Made by a program: the position numbers and the translations under genes. Shown here piece by piece: positions 26,466-35,881 of a DNA stretch of 64,000 nt; positions within the stretch are counted from its first letter, which is position 1, and the number at the start of each line of letters is the position of its first letter. Location: positions 62,001 through 126,000 of the forward strand of contig NZ_JAESDI010000005.1 in assembly GCF_019249215.1 (NCBI RefSeq), given 5' to 3'. The notes below the pieces were generated by a model. The model was given only the letters and a program-made list of their open reading frames with translations, ran no database searches and was not told where the DNA came from. Source of the DNA: Alteromonas lipotrueae (GTDB lineage Bacteria > Pseudomonadota > Gammaproteobacteria > Enterobacterales > Alteromonadaceae).

Positions 26466-28841
26466 ATGAGAAATAATATTGGGCTTGCCATCAGTGCACT
26501 GGCTCTATCTGTAAGCCAAGGGCTGCAAGCTCAGCAAGCTGACATGCTTGATAACAACGACAAAAATGACATTAAAAAAGACATAGAAGTCGTTGAGGTG
26601 ACTGGAAACCAGCAAGCGCTTAACCCGTTAAACCCTGGCGACAACACGTTAAGTGGTTTATTTGGCGCTGGCATGTCGGTAGCTGATACGCCGCGAGCGG
26701 TAACATCTTTGTCGGCTGAAGCTATGGATGCATTAAACATCAATAACTTACACGATATTGTTAAAGCTGCGCCTAACGCTTATGCTTCTAGCGGTTTTGG
26801 TACCCCTAGTTTGCCAAGTATACGTGGGCAATTGGGCGAGCTATTTCAAGATGGTATACGCCGCCAATCAGGCAACAATGGTTTTGGTTTACCGGTTTCA
26901 TTCAACAGTGTTGAGCAATTAGATGTCGTGAAAGGGCCCTCGCCCGTACTGTTTGGCAGCACGCAGCGAAATGGTGGCTTTGTGAACCTGCAAACCAAAA
27001 CTGCGCCTACTTCAGGTAGCGAAGGGAATATCACGTTGAGGGCTGGTCGTTGGGATCAATACTCAGCGCAGCTTGATTATGGTGCCGCCATTGAAGAAGG
27101 AAAGAGTGGGGTTAGAGTCAGCGTTGAGTGGCTAGATCACGGTAGCTTTTTTGATTTTGCCGAGCGTGAAAGCAAAAACCTGTTTATTGCGTACCGATAT
27201 ACACCGAGCGATGCCACAACATGGGACGTTAGTGCAGAGTATTACGATGCCGAATATCCTGACATTGCAGGTATTAATCGCCCCACGCAAAACCTGATTG
27301 ATAACAACCTTTATATAACGGGCCAAGGCGTACAAACGAATGGCAGTACCGTACCTGGTGCGGGCGCTATTATTTCACCAACCGGTGAAGTGGTTATTCC
27401 CCGAAGTCAGGTGTATACCCACCCTGATGATATTAATGGTGCTGAAACTACTGTACTGCGCAGCAATTTAACCCATCAATTTTCAGATAGCCTTGTGCTA
27501 CGAAACATAACCTACTATCAACACCTAACCCGTGAAGAAATTGCTCAAAATAGCTTTGTAGAGATTATTGATGGTGCCGATGCGTTCGAGAATCGCACTG
27601 AATTAGACGTGGTTTGGAACGATAAGCAAACCACCACATTTGGTGTGGCGTTACGTTACAACGATGTATTAGGTTACAGCCAGTTTACGACTGAAGCTGA
27701 CAGCCCTGTAGATTTAACCGGCCCCTTAAGTAACCGAGAAATACCCTTAACCGATGCACAAAAAGCACGATTGGTTGAGCTTCGTCCCGGCGTATTTGTA
27801 TCACCTGGTGCCCAGTATGATATAGATGGCGATGGTGTAGGGGATTACAATTTATCTGACACCACGGATTCAACCACCTTACAAACGGGCCTTGCATTGC
27901 AGCAGCGTTCACAGTGGACAGAATCGTTTTCAACCATTGCCGGTGTTAGATTCGACTATTACGATGTAGAAGCGCGCGATCCCATTGCTCCTGAAGGGGT
28001 TACCGCCGCTTCTGACACTTATAACGATATACTTGAAAGCGTACAACTCAGTGCGGTGTACAAGCTAACAGAATCACTCAATGCTTATGTGGCGTGGTCA
28101 GAGAATGATGCCACATCCAATAGCATGGCAGGGGGGACTACACTTACCAGTGCCAACGAAATTAACCCGCTAAATTTTGCCACTGAAAATACCCTTTACG
28201 AAGTAGGGCTTAAGTATTCTCCTGATAGTCATTGGTATGGTGAAGTGTCGGTATTTGACCAAACTCGTAGTTTACGTAACCGCGATGGCAGCAACAGTGG
28301 TGTGAAAACCAAAGGCGCAGAGCTGCAAGTTTTCTACCAAGGGCAAGATGTGTGGGTAAATGCGGCGTACAGTTATTTGGATGCGCGCTTCGATGATTCA
28401 GCGGCGTTTCAAGATACTGCACAAGTGGCCGATGCTTTTGACGATAGTCGACCAGACATTATTGAAGGCAATGGCGTTGGTTCGCCGTCCTTTGCGGCGT
28501 TTGCTCCGTCTGACTCATTAGTGCAGGGCATTCCATCGCAAATTGTGTCATTAAATGCTGGCTGGCAACTTACTGATGACTTACAAGTTGGTGCATCAGC
28601 CTTGTACACCAAGTCGTTCCCACTAGATTTCCTACAAACTGTATTTATTCGGGATCAAATCAATATTGATGTAAATGCCGATTATCAGGTTACTGATGAT
28701 ATGCGCCTTCGTGTTGATATTATTAATATTACCGATGAAGAGAACTGGCAGCCTGTGTTTGAAGGTGGTTATTTTGGCGCTACTCTGGCCATGCCCAATA
28801 CACCTCGTCACGTTCAGTTCACTATGCAATACGCGTTTTAA
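26466..28841 (+). CDS. TonB-dependent receptor heading the ynj-like operon
   Basis: About 791 residues. The start at 26466 gives a good signal peptide (MRNNIGLAISALALSVSQG, cleavage after LQAQ) with TAAGG upstream; an ATG at 26421 would add 15 residues and spoil it. A TonB-box-like EVVEVTG precedes the plug (about 60-190: DTPRAVTSLSAEAM, LPSIRGQ, LDVVKGPSPVLFGS, GGFVNLQTK). The barrel ends with the canonical outer-membrane C-terminal Phe (MQYAF). It imports an unknown substrate at the expense of TonB energy. The next gene begins 20 bases after the stop, linking it to the TVP38-reductase and ABC importer. No Fur box was seen upstream. Confidence 0.93.
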   Translation: MRNNIGLAISALALSVSQGLQAQQADMLDNNDKNDIKKDIEVVEVTGNQQALNPLNPGDNTLSGLFGAGMSVADTPRAVTSLSAEAMDALNINNLHDIVKAAPNAYASSGFGTPSLPSIRGQLGELFQDGIRRQSGNNGFGLPVSFNSVEQLDVVKGPSPVLFGSTQRNGGFVNLQTKTAPTSGSEGNITLRAGRWDQYSAQLDYGAAIEEGKSGVRVSVEWLDHGSFFDFAERESKNLFIAYRYTPSDATTWDVSAEYYDAEYPDIAGINRPTQNLIDNNLYITGQGVQTNGSTVPGAGAIISPTGEVVIPRSQVYTHPDDINGAETTVLRSNLTHQFSDSLVLRNITYYQHLTREEIAQNSFVEIIDGADAFENRTELDVVWNDKQTTTFGVALRYNDVLGYSQFTTEADSPVDLTGPLSNREIPLTDAQKARLVELRPGVFVSPGAQYDIDGDGVGDYNLSDTTDSTTLQTGLALQQRSQWTESFSTIAGVRFDYYDVEARDPIAPEGVTAASDTYNDILESVQLSAVYKLTESLNAYVAWSENDATSNSMAGGTTLTSANEINPLNFATENTLYEVGLKYSPDSHWYGEVSVFDQTRSLRNRDGSNSGVKTKGAELQVFYQGQDVWVNAAYSYLDARFDDSAAFQDTAQVADAFDDSRPDIIEGNGVGSPSFAAFAPSDSLVQGIPSQIVSLNAGWQLTDDLQVGASALYTKSFPLDFLQTVFIRDQINIDVNADYQVTDDMRLRVDIINITDEENWQPVFEGGYFGATLAMPNTPRHVQFTMQYAF

Positions 28842-28861
28842 GCGCAATTAAGGAATAGTTT

Positions 28862-31015
28862 ATGTTTAAGAAAATTGCACTTATCGCCGTATTGGTGGCT
28901 GCCGTTTTTGGCTTTTTTTACTTAGATTTGAATACCTATCTTACCCTTGATGGTTTGAAAGGCTCATTAGATACCTTTACACAACAAATTGAAGAAAACC
29001 CATTGGTAAGTATTGGTGTCTTCTTCGCTATTTATGTTGCAGTAACAGCTTTATCGTTGCCCGGTGCTGCCATTCTTACCTTAGCCGCGGGTGCCTTATT
29101 TGGACTAGTGCAAGGTTTTGTTATTGTATCGTTTGCATCAAGCGTAGGTGCTACCTTAGCCTTCTTAGTGGCACGCTTTATTTTACGCGATACCGTAAGA
29201 AAGCGTTTTGGTGAAAAGCTTAAAAAGATTGACGAAGGCGTTGAAAAACAAGGTGCTTTCTATTTATTCACATTGCGTTTAGTGCCCGTGTTTCCGTTCT
29301 TCCTGATTAATCTGTTGATGGGCTTAACATCAATTAAAACGTGGACATTCTACTGGGTAAGTCAGTTAGGCATGTTGGCGGGAACCATCGTATATGTAAA
29401 TGCTGGTACCCAGCTTGCGCAGATAGACAGCTTATCGGGCATTGTATCGCCAGGACTTATATTATCGTTTGTATTACTGGGTATATTCCCGTGGATTGCT
29501 AAAGCCATTGTGGCGTTTGTTGAGCGTCGCCGTGTATACAAAGGCTATAAAAAGCCGGCTAAATTCGATAGAAACCTTATTGTTATTGGCGCAGGTGCGG
29601 GTGGCTTAGTGACCAGCTATATTGCCGCAGCGGTAAAAGCGAAAGTTACGCTTGTGGAAGCCGGTGAAATGGGCGGTGACTGTTTGAACTATGGTTGCGT
29701 ACCAAGTAAAGCCCTCATCAAAACTGCCAAAGTAGCCAACCAGATGCGTCAAGCTGAAAACTATGGTTTGCACAGTGTTGAACCTACCATGTCTTTTAAA
29801 ACAGTGATGCAGCGTGTACATAACGTTATTGGTACTATCGCGCCGGTAGACAGTGTAGAGCGCTACACCAGTTTGGGTGTGGATGTAGTAAAAGGCTACG
29901 CGAAAATCATCGATCCTTGGACGGTGGAAATAAAGCAAAACGATGGCGGCATGCAAACCTTAACGACCAAAAGCATTGTAGTGGCTACGGGCGCAAGCCC
30001 GTTTGTACCGCCATTGCCAGGTATTGAAGAGAGTGGCTACGTAACTTCTGATACGTTATGGAGCCGTTTTGCTGAATTAGAAGAAACGCCAAAACGCATG
30101 ATTGTATTAGGTGGCGGCCCGATTGGTTGCGAACTAGCCCAAGCCTTTGCGCGTTTGGGCAGTGACGTCACTCAAGTTGAGCGAGCACCACAGCTTATGG
30201 GCCGTGAAGACAAAGAAGTCGCTGAATTTTCAGAAACCGTACTTCGCGATAGCGGCGTAAACGTATTAACCAGCCACGACGCCCTTCGTTTTGAAAATAA
30301 AGACGGTGTTAAAACCTTAGTATTAGCGAAAGACGGCAAAGAAAGCGCTATTGAATACGATGAAGTGATTGTGGCGGTAGGGCGTAAAGCACGCCTTAAC
30401 GGTTTTGGGTTAGAAGAGTTAGGCATTCAATTTGACCGCACTATTGAAACCGATGACTACCTACAAACCTTAATGCCTAACATTTATGCGGCGGGTGATG
30501 TAGTTGGGCCATATCAGTTTACCCATGTTGCATCGCATCACGCTTGGTATGCTGCGGTAAATGCTTTATTCGGTATCTTTAAAAAATTCAAAGTTGATTA
30601 CCGTGTTATTCCTTGGACTACCTTCATCGACCCTGAAGTAGCGCGGGTAGGGTTAAGCGAAAACGATGCAGCTGAGCAGGGCATTGAAGTAGAAGTCACC
30701 CGCTACGAGTTTGAAGAACTTGATAGAGCCATTGCAGAGAGCGCTATTAAAGGCTTTATAAAAGTACTGACACCGCCGGGCAAAGATAAAATTTTAGGGG
30801 TGACCATTGTGTCTGAACACGCTGGTGATTTGCTCGCGGAATTTGTATTAGCCATGAAGCACGATTTGGGACTTAACAAATTACTTGGCACTATTCACGC
30901 TTACCCAACGTGGGCCGAGGGTGCCAAAAACACTGCTGGTACATGGAAGCGCGCTAACACACCAGAAAAGTTACTAAGCTATGTGGAAAAATTCCACACT
31001 TGGCGTCGTGGTTAA
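28862..31015 (+). CDS. TVP38/DedA-like membrane domain fused to a mercuric-reductase-like flavoprotein
   Basis: 717-residue fusion. Residues 1-225 hold a TVP38/TMEM64 (VTT/DedA-superfamily) membrane domain with segments near 3-22, 50-105, 130-175 and 195-222 and the motif LRLVPVFPFFLINLLMG. Residues 236-717 are a class-I pyridine nucleotide-disulfide oxidoreductase: FAD motif GAGAGG, redox pair Cys274-Cys279 (GGDCLNYGCVPSK), NAD(P) motif GGGPIG, FAD motif YAAGDV and the C-terminal HAYPTWAE, where the His acts as base. MerA's N-terminal heavy-metal domain is absent and there is no C-terminal vicinal Cys pair, so mercury reduction is unlikely. It probably passes electrons from NAD(P)H at the membrane to an unknown disulfide or quinone. 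Confidence 0.9.
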   Translation: MFKKIALIAVLVAAVFGFFYLDLNTYLTLDGLKGSLDTFTQQIEENPLVSIGVFFAIYVAVTALSLPGAAILTLAAGALFGLVQGFVIVSFASSVGATLAFLVARFILRDTVRKRFGEKLKKIDEGVEKQGAFYLFTLRLVPVFPFFLINLLMGLTSIKTWTFYWVSQLGMLAGTIVYVNAGTQLAQIDSLSGIVSPGLILSFVLLGIFPWIAKAIVAFVERRRVYKGYKKPAKFDRNLIVIGAGAGGLVTSYIAAAVKAKVTLVEAGEMGGDCLNYGCVPSKALIKTAKVANQMRQAENYGLHSVEPTMSFKTVMQRVHNVIGTIAPVDSVERYTSLGVDVVKGYAKIIDPWTVEIKQNDGGMQTLTTKSIVVATGASPFVPPLPGIEESGYVTSDTLWSRFAELEETPKRMIVLGGGPIGCELAQAFARLGSDVTQVERAPQLMGREDKEVAEFSETVLRDSGVNVLTSHDALRFENKDGVKTLVLAKDGKESAIEYDEVIVAVGRKARLNGFGLEELGIQFDRTIETDDYLQTLMPNIYAAGDVVGPYQFTHVASHHAWYAAVNALFGIFKKFKVDYRVIPWTTFIDPEVARVGLSENDAAEQGIEVEVTRYEFEELDRAIAESAIKGFIKVLTPPGKDKILGVTIVSEHAGDLLAEFVLAMKHDLGLNKLLGTIHAYPTWAEGAKNTAGTWKRANTPEKLLSYVEKFHTWRRG

Positions 31016-31028
31016 TAGGGCAGCAATT

Positions 31029-31907
31029 ATGATGAAACTATCTTTAGGCCTAAACCGCTTAAAAAGAACAACCCAATTACTTGTCGTAACTGCGCTACTG
31101 GTTATGCCACTGGCGCACGCTGAAGAAGGGTTACACACTCCCTTTTCAGCAATGCTAGCTAAATACGTTGTGCCTATTAACCCGGTGACCACGCGTGATG
31201 GAGTAGAAATTAAGGGTACGAGCACAGAAGTTGATTATGCGGGTTTTAAAGCTTCGCAAAGTGAGCTTTCTGCTTATCTGAAAAGTTTATCGGCAGTGTC
31301 GAAAGATACGTTTAGTCAGTGGGATAAAAACACGCAGTTAGCGTTTTTAATTAATGCGTACAATGCGTATACCATCGATTTAATATTAACCCGCTACCCC
31401 GATTTAACCTCTATTCGAGATATTGGCGGTTTCTTTTCATCACCTTGGAAGCAAGCTTTTGCGCCACTGTTAGGTGAAAAGCGTACCCTCGACGATTTAG
31501 AGCACGGTCTCATTCGTGCAAAGGGAGTGTATAACGAACCTCGCATTCACTTTGCAGTAAACTGCGCCAGTATTGGTTGCCCTGCATTACGTGAAGAAGC
31601 CTATGTGGGCGATAAGTTAAGTGAACAATTAGAACAGCAAACCGTTCGTTTTTTATCTGACAATAGCCGCAATTATTACGATGGTAATACCCTACACATT
31701 TCGAAAATTTTTAGTTGGTACAAAGAAGACTTTGAAATGAAGTGGCGTGATTCATCAAGCTTAACTGGGTTTATCGCTCAATATGAGAATGCGCTTTCAT
31801 TCAAAGATGGTTCGGCACTCGATGACAATGACATAAAAGCGATTCTGTCAGGGAAAAGCGACATTGAGTTTTTGGATTACAACTGGGCGCTGAATGACCA
31901 AGAGTAA
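31029..31907 (+). CDS. Exported DUF547 protein
   Basis: 292 residues. ATG at 31029 (or the adjacent ATG at 31032) begins a signal peptide ending PLAHAEE. The DUF547 core follows: NTQLAFLINAYNAYTIDLIL (about 98-117), RDIGGFFSSPWKQ, LDDLEHGLIR and the conserved RIHFAVNCASIGCPALREEA (about 174-193). Two Cys and one His there suggest a metal or thiol site. The fold resembles papain-like peptidases but the activity is not established. It sits 13 bases after the flavoprotein and overlaps the next gene by 14 bases. DUF547 genes often accompany TVP38-reductase genes, supporting a joint role. Confidence 0.87.
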   Translation: MMKLSLGLNRLKRTTQLLVVTALLVMPLAHAEEGLHTPFSAMLAKYVVPINPVTTRDGVEIKGTSTEVDYAGFKASQSELSAYLKSLSAVSKDTFSQWDKNTQLAFLINAYNAYTIDLILTRYPDLTSIRDIGGFFSSPWKQAFAPLLGEKRTLDDLEHGLIRAKGVYNEPRIHFAVNCASIGCPALREEAYVGDKLSEQLEQQTVRFLSDNSRNYYDGNTLHISKIFSWYKEDFEMKWRDSSSLTGFIAQYENALSFKDGSALDDNDIKAILSGKSDIEFLDYNWALNDQE

Positions 31908-33354
31908 TTTATCGTTAGTGGCATTAGGCAGTTTGTTTTGTCTAATGCCACTGTGTATGTTCGATGCCCTAAGGATTAGTTTAAGAGGGGCTGCAGGTGT
32001 TCGTGTAGCTGTTGAAGCAGCCGTTCAAGTCATTGCTCGATTAGTGGCTCATATTGCGGGTCAGGTGACGGGCCTTTTAAAAGCCATTTTAAGCGTAATA
32101 ACGACCGTAATGTTTACTATTACGTTGGCTTACGCACTTGAGCCCGCCCAAGCGCAGGCTCAAATAAATGCGGATGCTCAAACAAGTACTCAATTAAAAG
32201 ATCAGCCTCAAAATCAATCACCAGCTTCAAATCAGATTTTAGGCGATGCGCCGACGGTGCAGTTCCATGCGTGGGGCGGTAGTGCTCAAGTGAACGGGTA
32301 TATTCAGTGGGTAAGCCAGCAAGTAAGCAAGCAATATAATATAACCTTAAACCACGTGAAACTAGCCGACACCAGCGATGCGGTGTCTCGTGTACTTGCC
32401 GAAAAAGCCGCCGGTAATCATACCCAAGGTAGCGTTAACTTAATTTGGATTAATGGCGAAAATTTTGCCGCCATGAAACGCCATAATTTATTATTGAAAG
32501 ACTGGGCAAATAGTATTCCTAATTTTGCACTCACTAATCCGTCTCGAAACCCTGCAATGATCACCGATTTTGGTATTGCTACCGACGGGCAAGAAGCACC
32601 GTGGGGCAAGGCGTCTATGGTGTTTTATTATAATCACCGATTTGTAGAAAAGCCTCCGCTGAATATTCATGAGTTACTTGCCTTTGCCAAGCAATACCCG
32701 GGTCGATTCACCTACCCAATACCCAACGATTATTTAGGTATAAGCTTTTTAAAGTATGCGGCTATTGCGTTAAATGAAGATCAACAGGGCTTGCTGTATC
32801 AGCCGGTAACTGACACTGCATTGGCGAAAATCACCCTCGCGCTTTTTGAATACCTAGATGCGTTGCATCCTCTGATGTATAAACAAGGGGATTATATGCT
32901 GCGCCAGGCTTCACAACTACAACGTTTAATGGGAACCAGCGAATTACTTTTGGCCTTTTCTTTTACCGCCGCAGAAATACCCAGTGCAGTAAATCGTTTT
33001 GACTTACCTAGCAGCATTCGTACCTATGCGATGGAAGACGGCAGCCTGGCGAACGTGCATTTCATAGGCATTACTTACAACACCGAAAATGTTGAAGCTG
33101 CTAAGCAGGTGGTGAATTTTTTATTATCTCCCCAAGCCCAAGCGAAAAAACAACAATTGGCAGTGTGGGGTGACGACTCAGTACTCGACTTTTCTATGCT
33201 TGCTGCTAACGACAAAGCGATGTTTAAACCTGTTTCGCACCACGTTTCTGCAATAAACAAAGAAGAGGCAGTGCCACTTTTCGCTGAGCCTCATAGCAGT
33301 TGGACAGATGCCATACGACAAGCATGGTTTGACCGTTACGGTGAGCGGTTCTAA
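31894..33354 (+). CDS. YnjB-like ABC transporter substrate-binding protein
   Basis: The periplasmic binding domain (about 123-486) closely follows E. coli YnjB: FHAWGGSAQVNGYIQWV, LADTSDAVSRVLAEKAAG, NLIWINGENFAAMK, then LANVHFIGITYNTENVEAAK. The annotated start overlaps DUF547 by 14 bases and leaves about 85 unusual N-terminal residues before a normal-looking signal peptide (about 58-90). A GTG at 32065 would give that signal peptide directly and is a serious alternative start. It should deliver a ligand to the permease in the next gene. The ligand of YnjB is not known. Confidence 0.86.
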   Translation: MTKSNLSLVALGSLFCLMPLCMFDALRISLRGAAGVRVAVEAAVQVIARLVAHIAGQVTGLLKAILSVITTVMFTITLAYALEPAQAQAQINADAQTSTQLKDQPQNQSPASNQILGDAPTVQFHAWGGSAQVNGYIQWVSQQVSKQYNITLNHVKLADTSDAVSRVLAEKAAGNHTQGSVNLIWINGENFAAMKRHNLLLKDWANSIPNFALTNPSRNPAMITDFGIATDGQEAPWGKASMVFYYNHRFVEKPPLNIHELLAFAKQYPGRFTYPIPNDYLGISFLKYAAIALNEDQQGLLYQPVTDTALAKITLALFEYLDALHPLMYKQGDYMLRQASQLQRLMGTSELLLAFSFTAAEIPSAVNRFDLPSSIRTYAMEDGSLANVHFIGITYNTENVEAAKQVVNFLLSPQAQAKKQQLAVWGDDSVLDFSMLAANDKAMFKPVSHHVSAINKEEAVPLFAEPHSSWTDAIRQAWFDRYGERF

Positions 33355-35207
33355 TGTCGGTGTTCTCACGATTCACATTGCTTCGCAGCATGACACTTTT
33401 TCAACGCATAACGCTGAGCGTACGGGTGCTACTTGTTTTGCTGTTAAGCCTGCCGGTATTAGCAGGGCTTGTTGGTGTGATGTTACCTGCTTTTGGTTAC
33501 TTTCCCGCACTGGATGCGCATGATTTTACCTTCACTGTTTTTGCACAGTTATTGGCGATAGATGGCATGGGTAAAATGGTGCTGTTGTCATTTATCACAG
33601 GCTTGTCAGCCACCGTAATTTCAGTTGCTAGTGCCTTTTTACTGTTGGCGGTATTTTACCGCTCAGCCTATCTCAATAAACTGCAAACTTGGCTTAGCCC
33701 GTTATTAGTCTTGCCACATGCTGCAGCTGCCATTGCGTTATTATTCGTGCTTTCACCCTCTGGCTTCTTTTCGAGCATCGCGGCAAATTTTAGTAACATA
33801 CTAAGTAGTATAGGAACCGATGAAGCAGCTAGTGTAGGTGGCGCTAGTACGCTATTACCGCCGATGTGGGCATTTCCGTACGACAGTTACGGCATCTCTA
33901 TTATTATTGCGCTGGCCCTTAAAGAATTACCTTTCGTATTTTTAATGGCGATAACTGTGATGTCGCAGCCACATGTTAAACGTAAGTTCGATGGCTATTT
34001 TAAAAGCGCGACGGCGCTAGGTTACTCGCCGGTAACCGTATTCTTTAAAGTCATTTTCCCCACCGTTTATCCTCAAGCGCGTTTACCCATATTGGCTGTG
34101 TTAGCCTATGCCACGGCGAATGTGGAGATACCCTTGCTACTAGGCCCAAATAACCCGCCCACGCTAGCAGTGGCAGTGGTGCAATGGTTCAACCATGTTG
34201 ATTTATCGATGCGCTTTCAGGCATCGGCAGCTGCACTGTTACAAGTAGCAGTAACGCTAGTAGCACTGTGTGTATGGGTTGTGGGTGAACACGTAGCAAA
34301 GTATGCTCAAGGGCGTTTCTACTCAAATGGCTTTAGGCACACAGGTCAAGTGTTTTCCTCGTTACTGGCGTACGCCATAGTTGCAGTTTACGCCGTGATA
34401 GTACTCTCGATAATCGTCAGTACCGTACTTTGGTCTTTTGCCACTTTTTGGCAGTTTCCTGCTTTTTTACCAGCAGGGTTAACCTTATTGCATTGGAAAA
34501 CCACGCTTTGGGCACTGGCTGAGCCTTTCAATAATACCCTGTTGCTAGCCACGTTAGTGAGCGGCTTTTCGGTGATAGTCGCTATCATGGCGCTAGAAGC
34601 AGAAACGGTTAGCGGGCATGGAGACCATAATAGTAAACCTACGTCTTACTTTAACGGATGGTCAGGGGCGTTGTTGTCACTTACTTTGTTTTTACCACTG
34701 CTAGTGCCAGGCGTGGCCTTCTTATATGGCTTAGTATGGTTTCAATTAGCCTATTTTAACGAGGCCGTGTGGTTTCATTTATTTATTAGCCATCTTGTTT
34801 ATGTATTGCCTTATGTGTTTATTTCGTTGGCGGTGGCTTATCGTAAGTTTGACCCTAGGTATGCGCAGGTAGCTTATGGCATGGGAAAAACACCATGGCA
34901 GGTATTTGTGAACATAAAGCTACCGTTATTGCTTGCCCCTATACTGGTGGCTTTTGCATTAGGGCTGGCTATTAGTTTCAGCCAGTATTTGCCTACCTTG
35001 CTAAGTACCGGTGGGCGTATTGCTACTGTTACCACAGAAGCGGTGGCCGCGGCATCGGGTAGCAGTGCTCGGTTGACTGCAGTGTATGTGATAGTACAAA
35101 CGCTTATGCCCTTATTGGGCTTTGTATTGGCCTGGTGGTTGCCCACAGTTTGTTTTAACCCGATGGGGCGCTATTCGCTTCTACAAACACGGAAATCGAA
35201 ATTATGA
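33354..35207 (+). CDS. YnjC-like ABC transporter permease (fused two-half type)
   Basis: 617-residue inner-membrane permease with about twelve helices and two binding-protein-dependent transport domains in tandem (about 55-300 and 345-600). EAA-type loops are visible, for example SATALGYSPVTVFFKVIFPT (about 217-236) and YGMGKTPWQVFVNIKLPLL (about 508-526). This duplicated layout is like E. coli YnjC and the ThiP/FbpB-type permeases, though about 100 residues longer than YnjC. The start ATG overlaps the preceding stop (TAATG), so translation is coupled. It pairs with the upstream YnjB-like protein and the downstream ATPase. Confidence 0.9.
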   Translation: MSVFSRFTLLRSMTLFQRITLSVRVLLVLLLSLPVLAGLVGVMLPAFGYFPALDAHDFTFTVFAQLLAIDGMGKMVLLSFITGLSATVISVASAFLLLAVFYRSAYLNKLQTWLSPLLVLPHAAAAIALLFVLSPSGFFSSIAANFSNILSSIGTDEAASVGGASTLLPPMWAFPYDSYGISIIIALALKELPFVFLMAITVMSQPHVKRKFDGYFKSATALGYSPVTVFFKVIFPTVYPQARLPILAVLAYATANVEIPLLLGPNNPPTLAVAVVQWFNHVDLSMRFQASAAALLQVAVTLVALCVWVVGEHVAKYAQGRFYSNGFRHTGQVFSSLLAYAIVAVYAVIVLSIIVSTVLWSFATFWQFPAFLPAGLTLLHWKTTLWALAEPFNNTLLLATLVSGFSVIVAIMALEAETVSGHGDHNSKPTSYFNGWSGALLSLTLFLPLLVPGVAFLYGLVWFQLAYFNEAVWFHLFISHLVYVLPYVFISLAVAYRKFDPRYAQVAYGMGKTPWQVFVNIKLPLLLAPILVAFALGLAISFSQYLPTLLSTGGRIATVTTEAVAAASGSSARLTAVYVIVQTLMPLLGFVLAWWLPTVCFNPMGRYSLLQTRKSKL

Positions 35208-35881
35208 CCTTGAAATTAGATAAGGTGAGTTTGTTTCGATACACAGATACCTTGTTTTCACTCGATGAAGAGATTAACCCAGGCGAAGTGCTTTCTATCA
35301 TGGGGCCAAGCGGCTCTGGCAAATCGACCTTACTTAACGCAATTGCTGGGCAATTAACTGCGCCTTTTTCCATGAAGGGTAGTATATACATTAATGATAA
35401 GTGCATTAACGGCATGCCAGCTCATAATCGTGGGGTAGGCGTGCTATATCAAGACCCTTTGCTTTTTGAACATATGACAGTTGGGCAAAATATTGCGTTT
35501 GCATTGCCTAGCAATATGCTTGATAAAGCTTCGATTCATAATGCGCCTAGTAAAAAAACGTTATCAAGAGCGCAGCGTGATCAACGGGTGACTGAGATGT
35601 TAGCCGAAGTGGGGCTTGAAAGTTTACAGCATCGACCCGTACAGACCTTATCGGGCGGACAACAGGCGCGTATCGCCTTGTTGCGAACGTTGGCTGCCGC
35701 ACCTAATGTGGTGTTACTCGATGAGCCGTTTAGTAAATTAGATGCTGCAACCAAAACTCAAATGCGAACTTGGGTATTTAGTCAGCTTAAAGCCCGTGGT
35801 CTACCCACCTTATTGGTCACGCACGATAGTGAAGATGTAGAAGCTGCCCAAGGGCGCTTAATTGAGATAGAAACATGTTAG
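35204..35881 (+). CDS. YnjD-like ABC transporter ATP-binding protein
   Basis: 225 residues. Walker A GPSGSGKST (about 33-41), Q-loop YQDP (about 82-85), ABC signature LSGGQQARIALLR (about 150-162), Walker B VVLLDEPF (about 170-177) and switch His in LVTHDSE (about 204-210). It powers the YnjB/YnjC importer. A 4-base ATGA overlap with the permease stop indicates coupled synthesis. A charged insertion at about 98-125 (rich in K, S and R) is longer than in most homologues of this small size. Confidence 0.95.
   Translation: MTLKLDKVSLFRYTDTLFSLDEEINPGEVLSIMGPSGSGKSTLLNAIAGQLTAPFSMKGSIYINDKCINGMPAHNRGVGVLYQDPLLFEHMTVGQNIAFALPSNMLDKASIHNAPSKKTLSRAQRDQRVTEMLAEVGLESLQHRPVQTLSGGQQARIALLRTLAAAPNVVLLDEPFSKLDAATKTQMRTWVFSQLKARGLPTLLVTHDSEDVEAAQGRLIEIETC

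Noticed and set aside
28862-31015. Mercury resistance (merA) call for the flavoprotein
   Set aside because: No MerA heavy-metal domain, no C-terminal Cys pair, no mer genes nearby; only the general reductase family fits.
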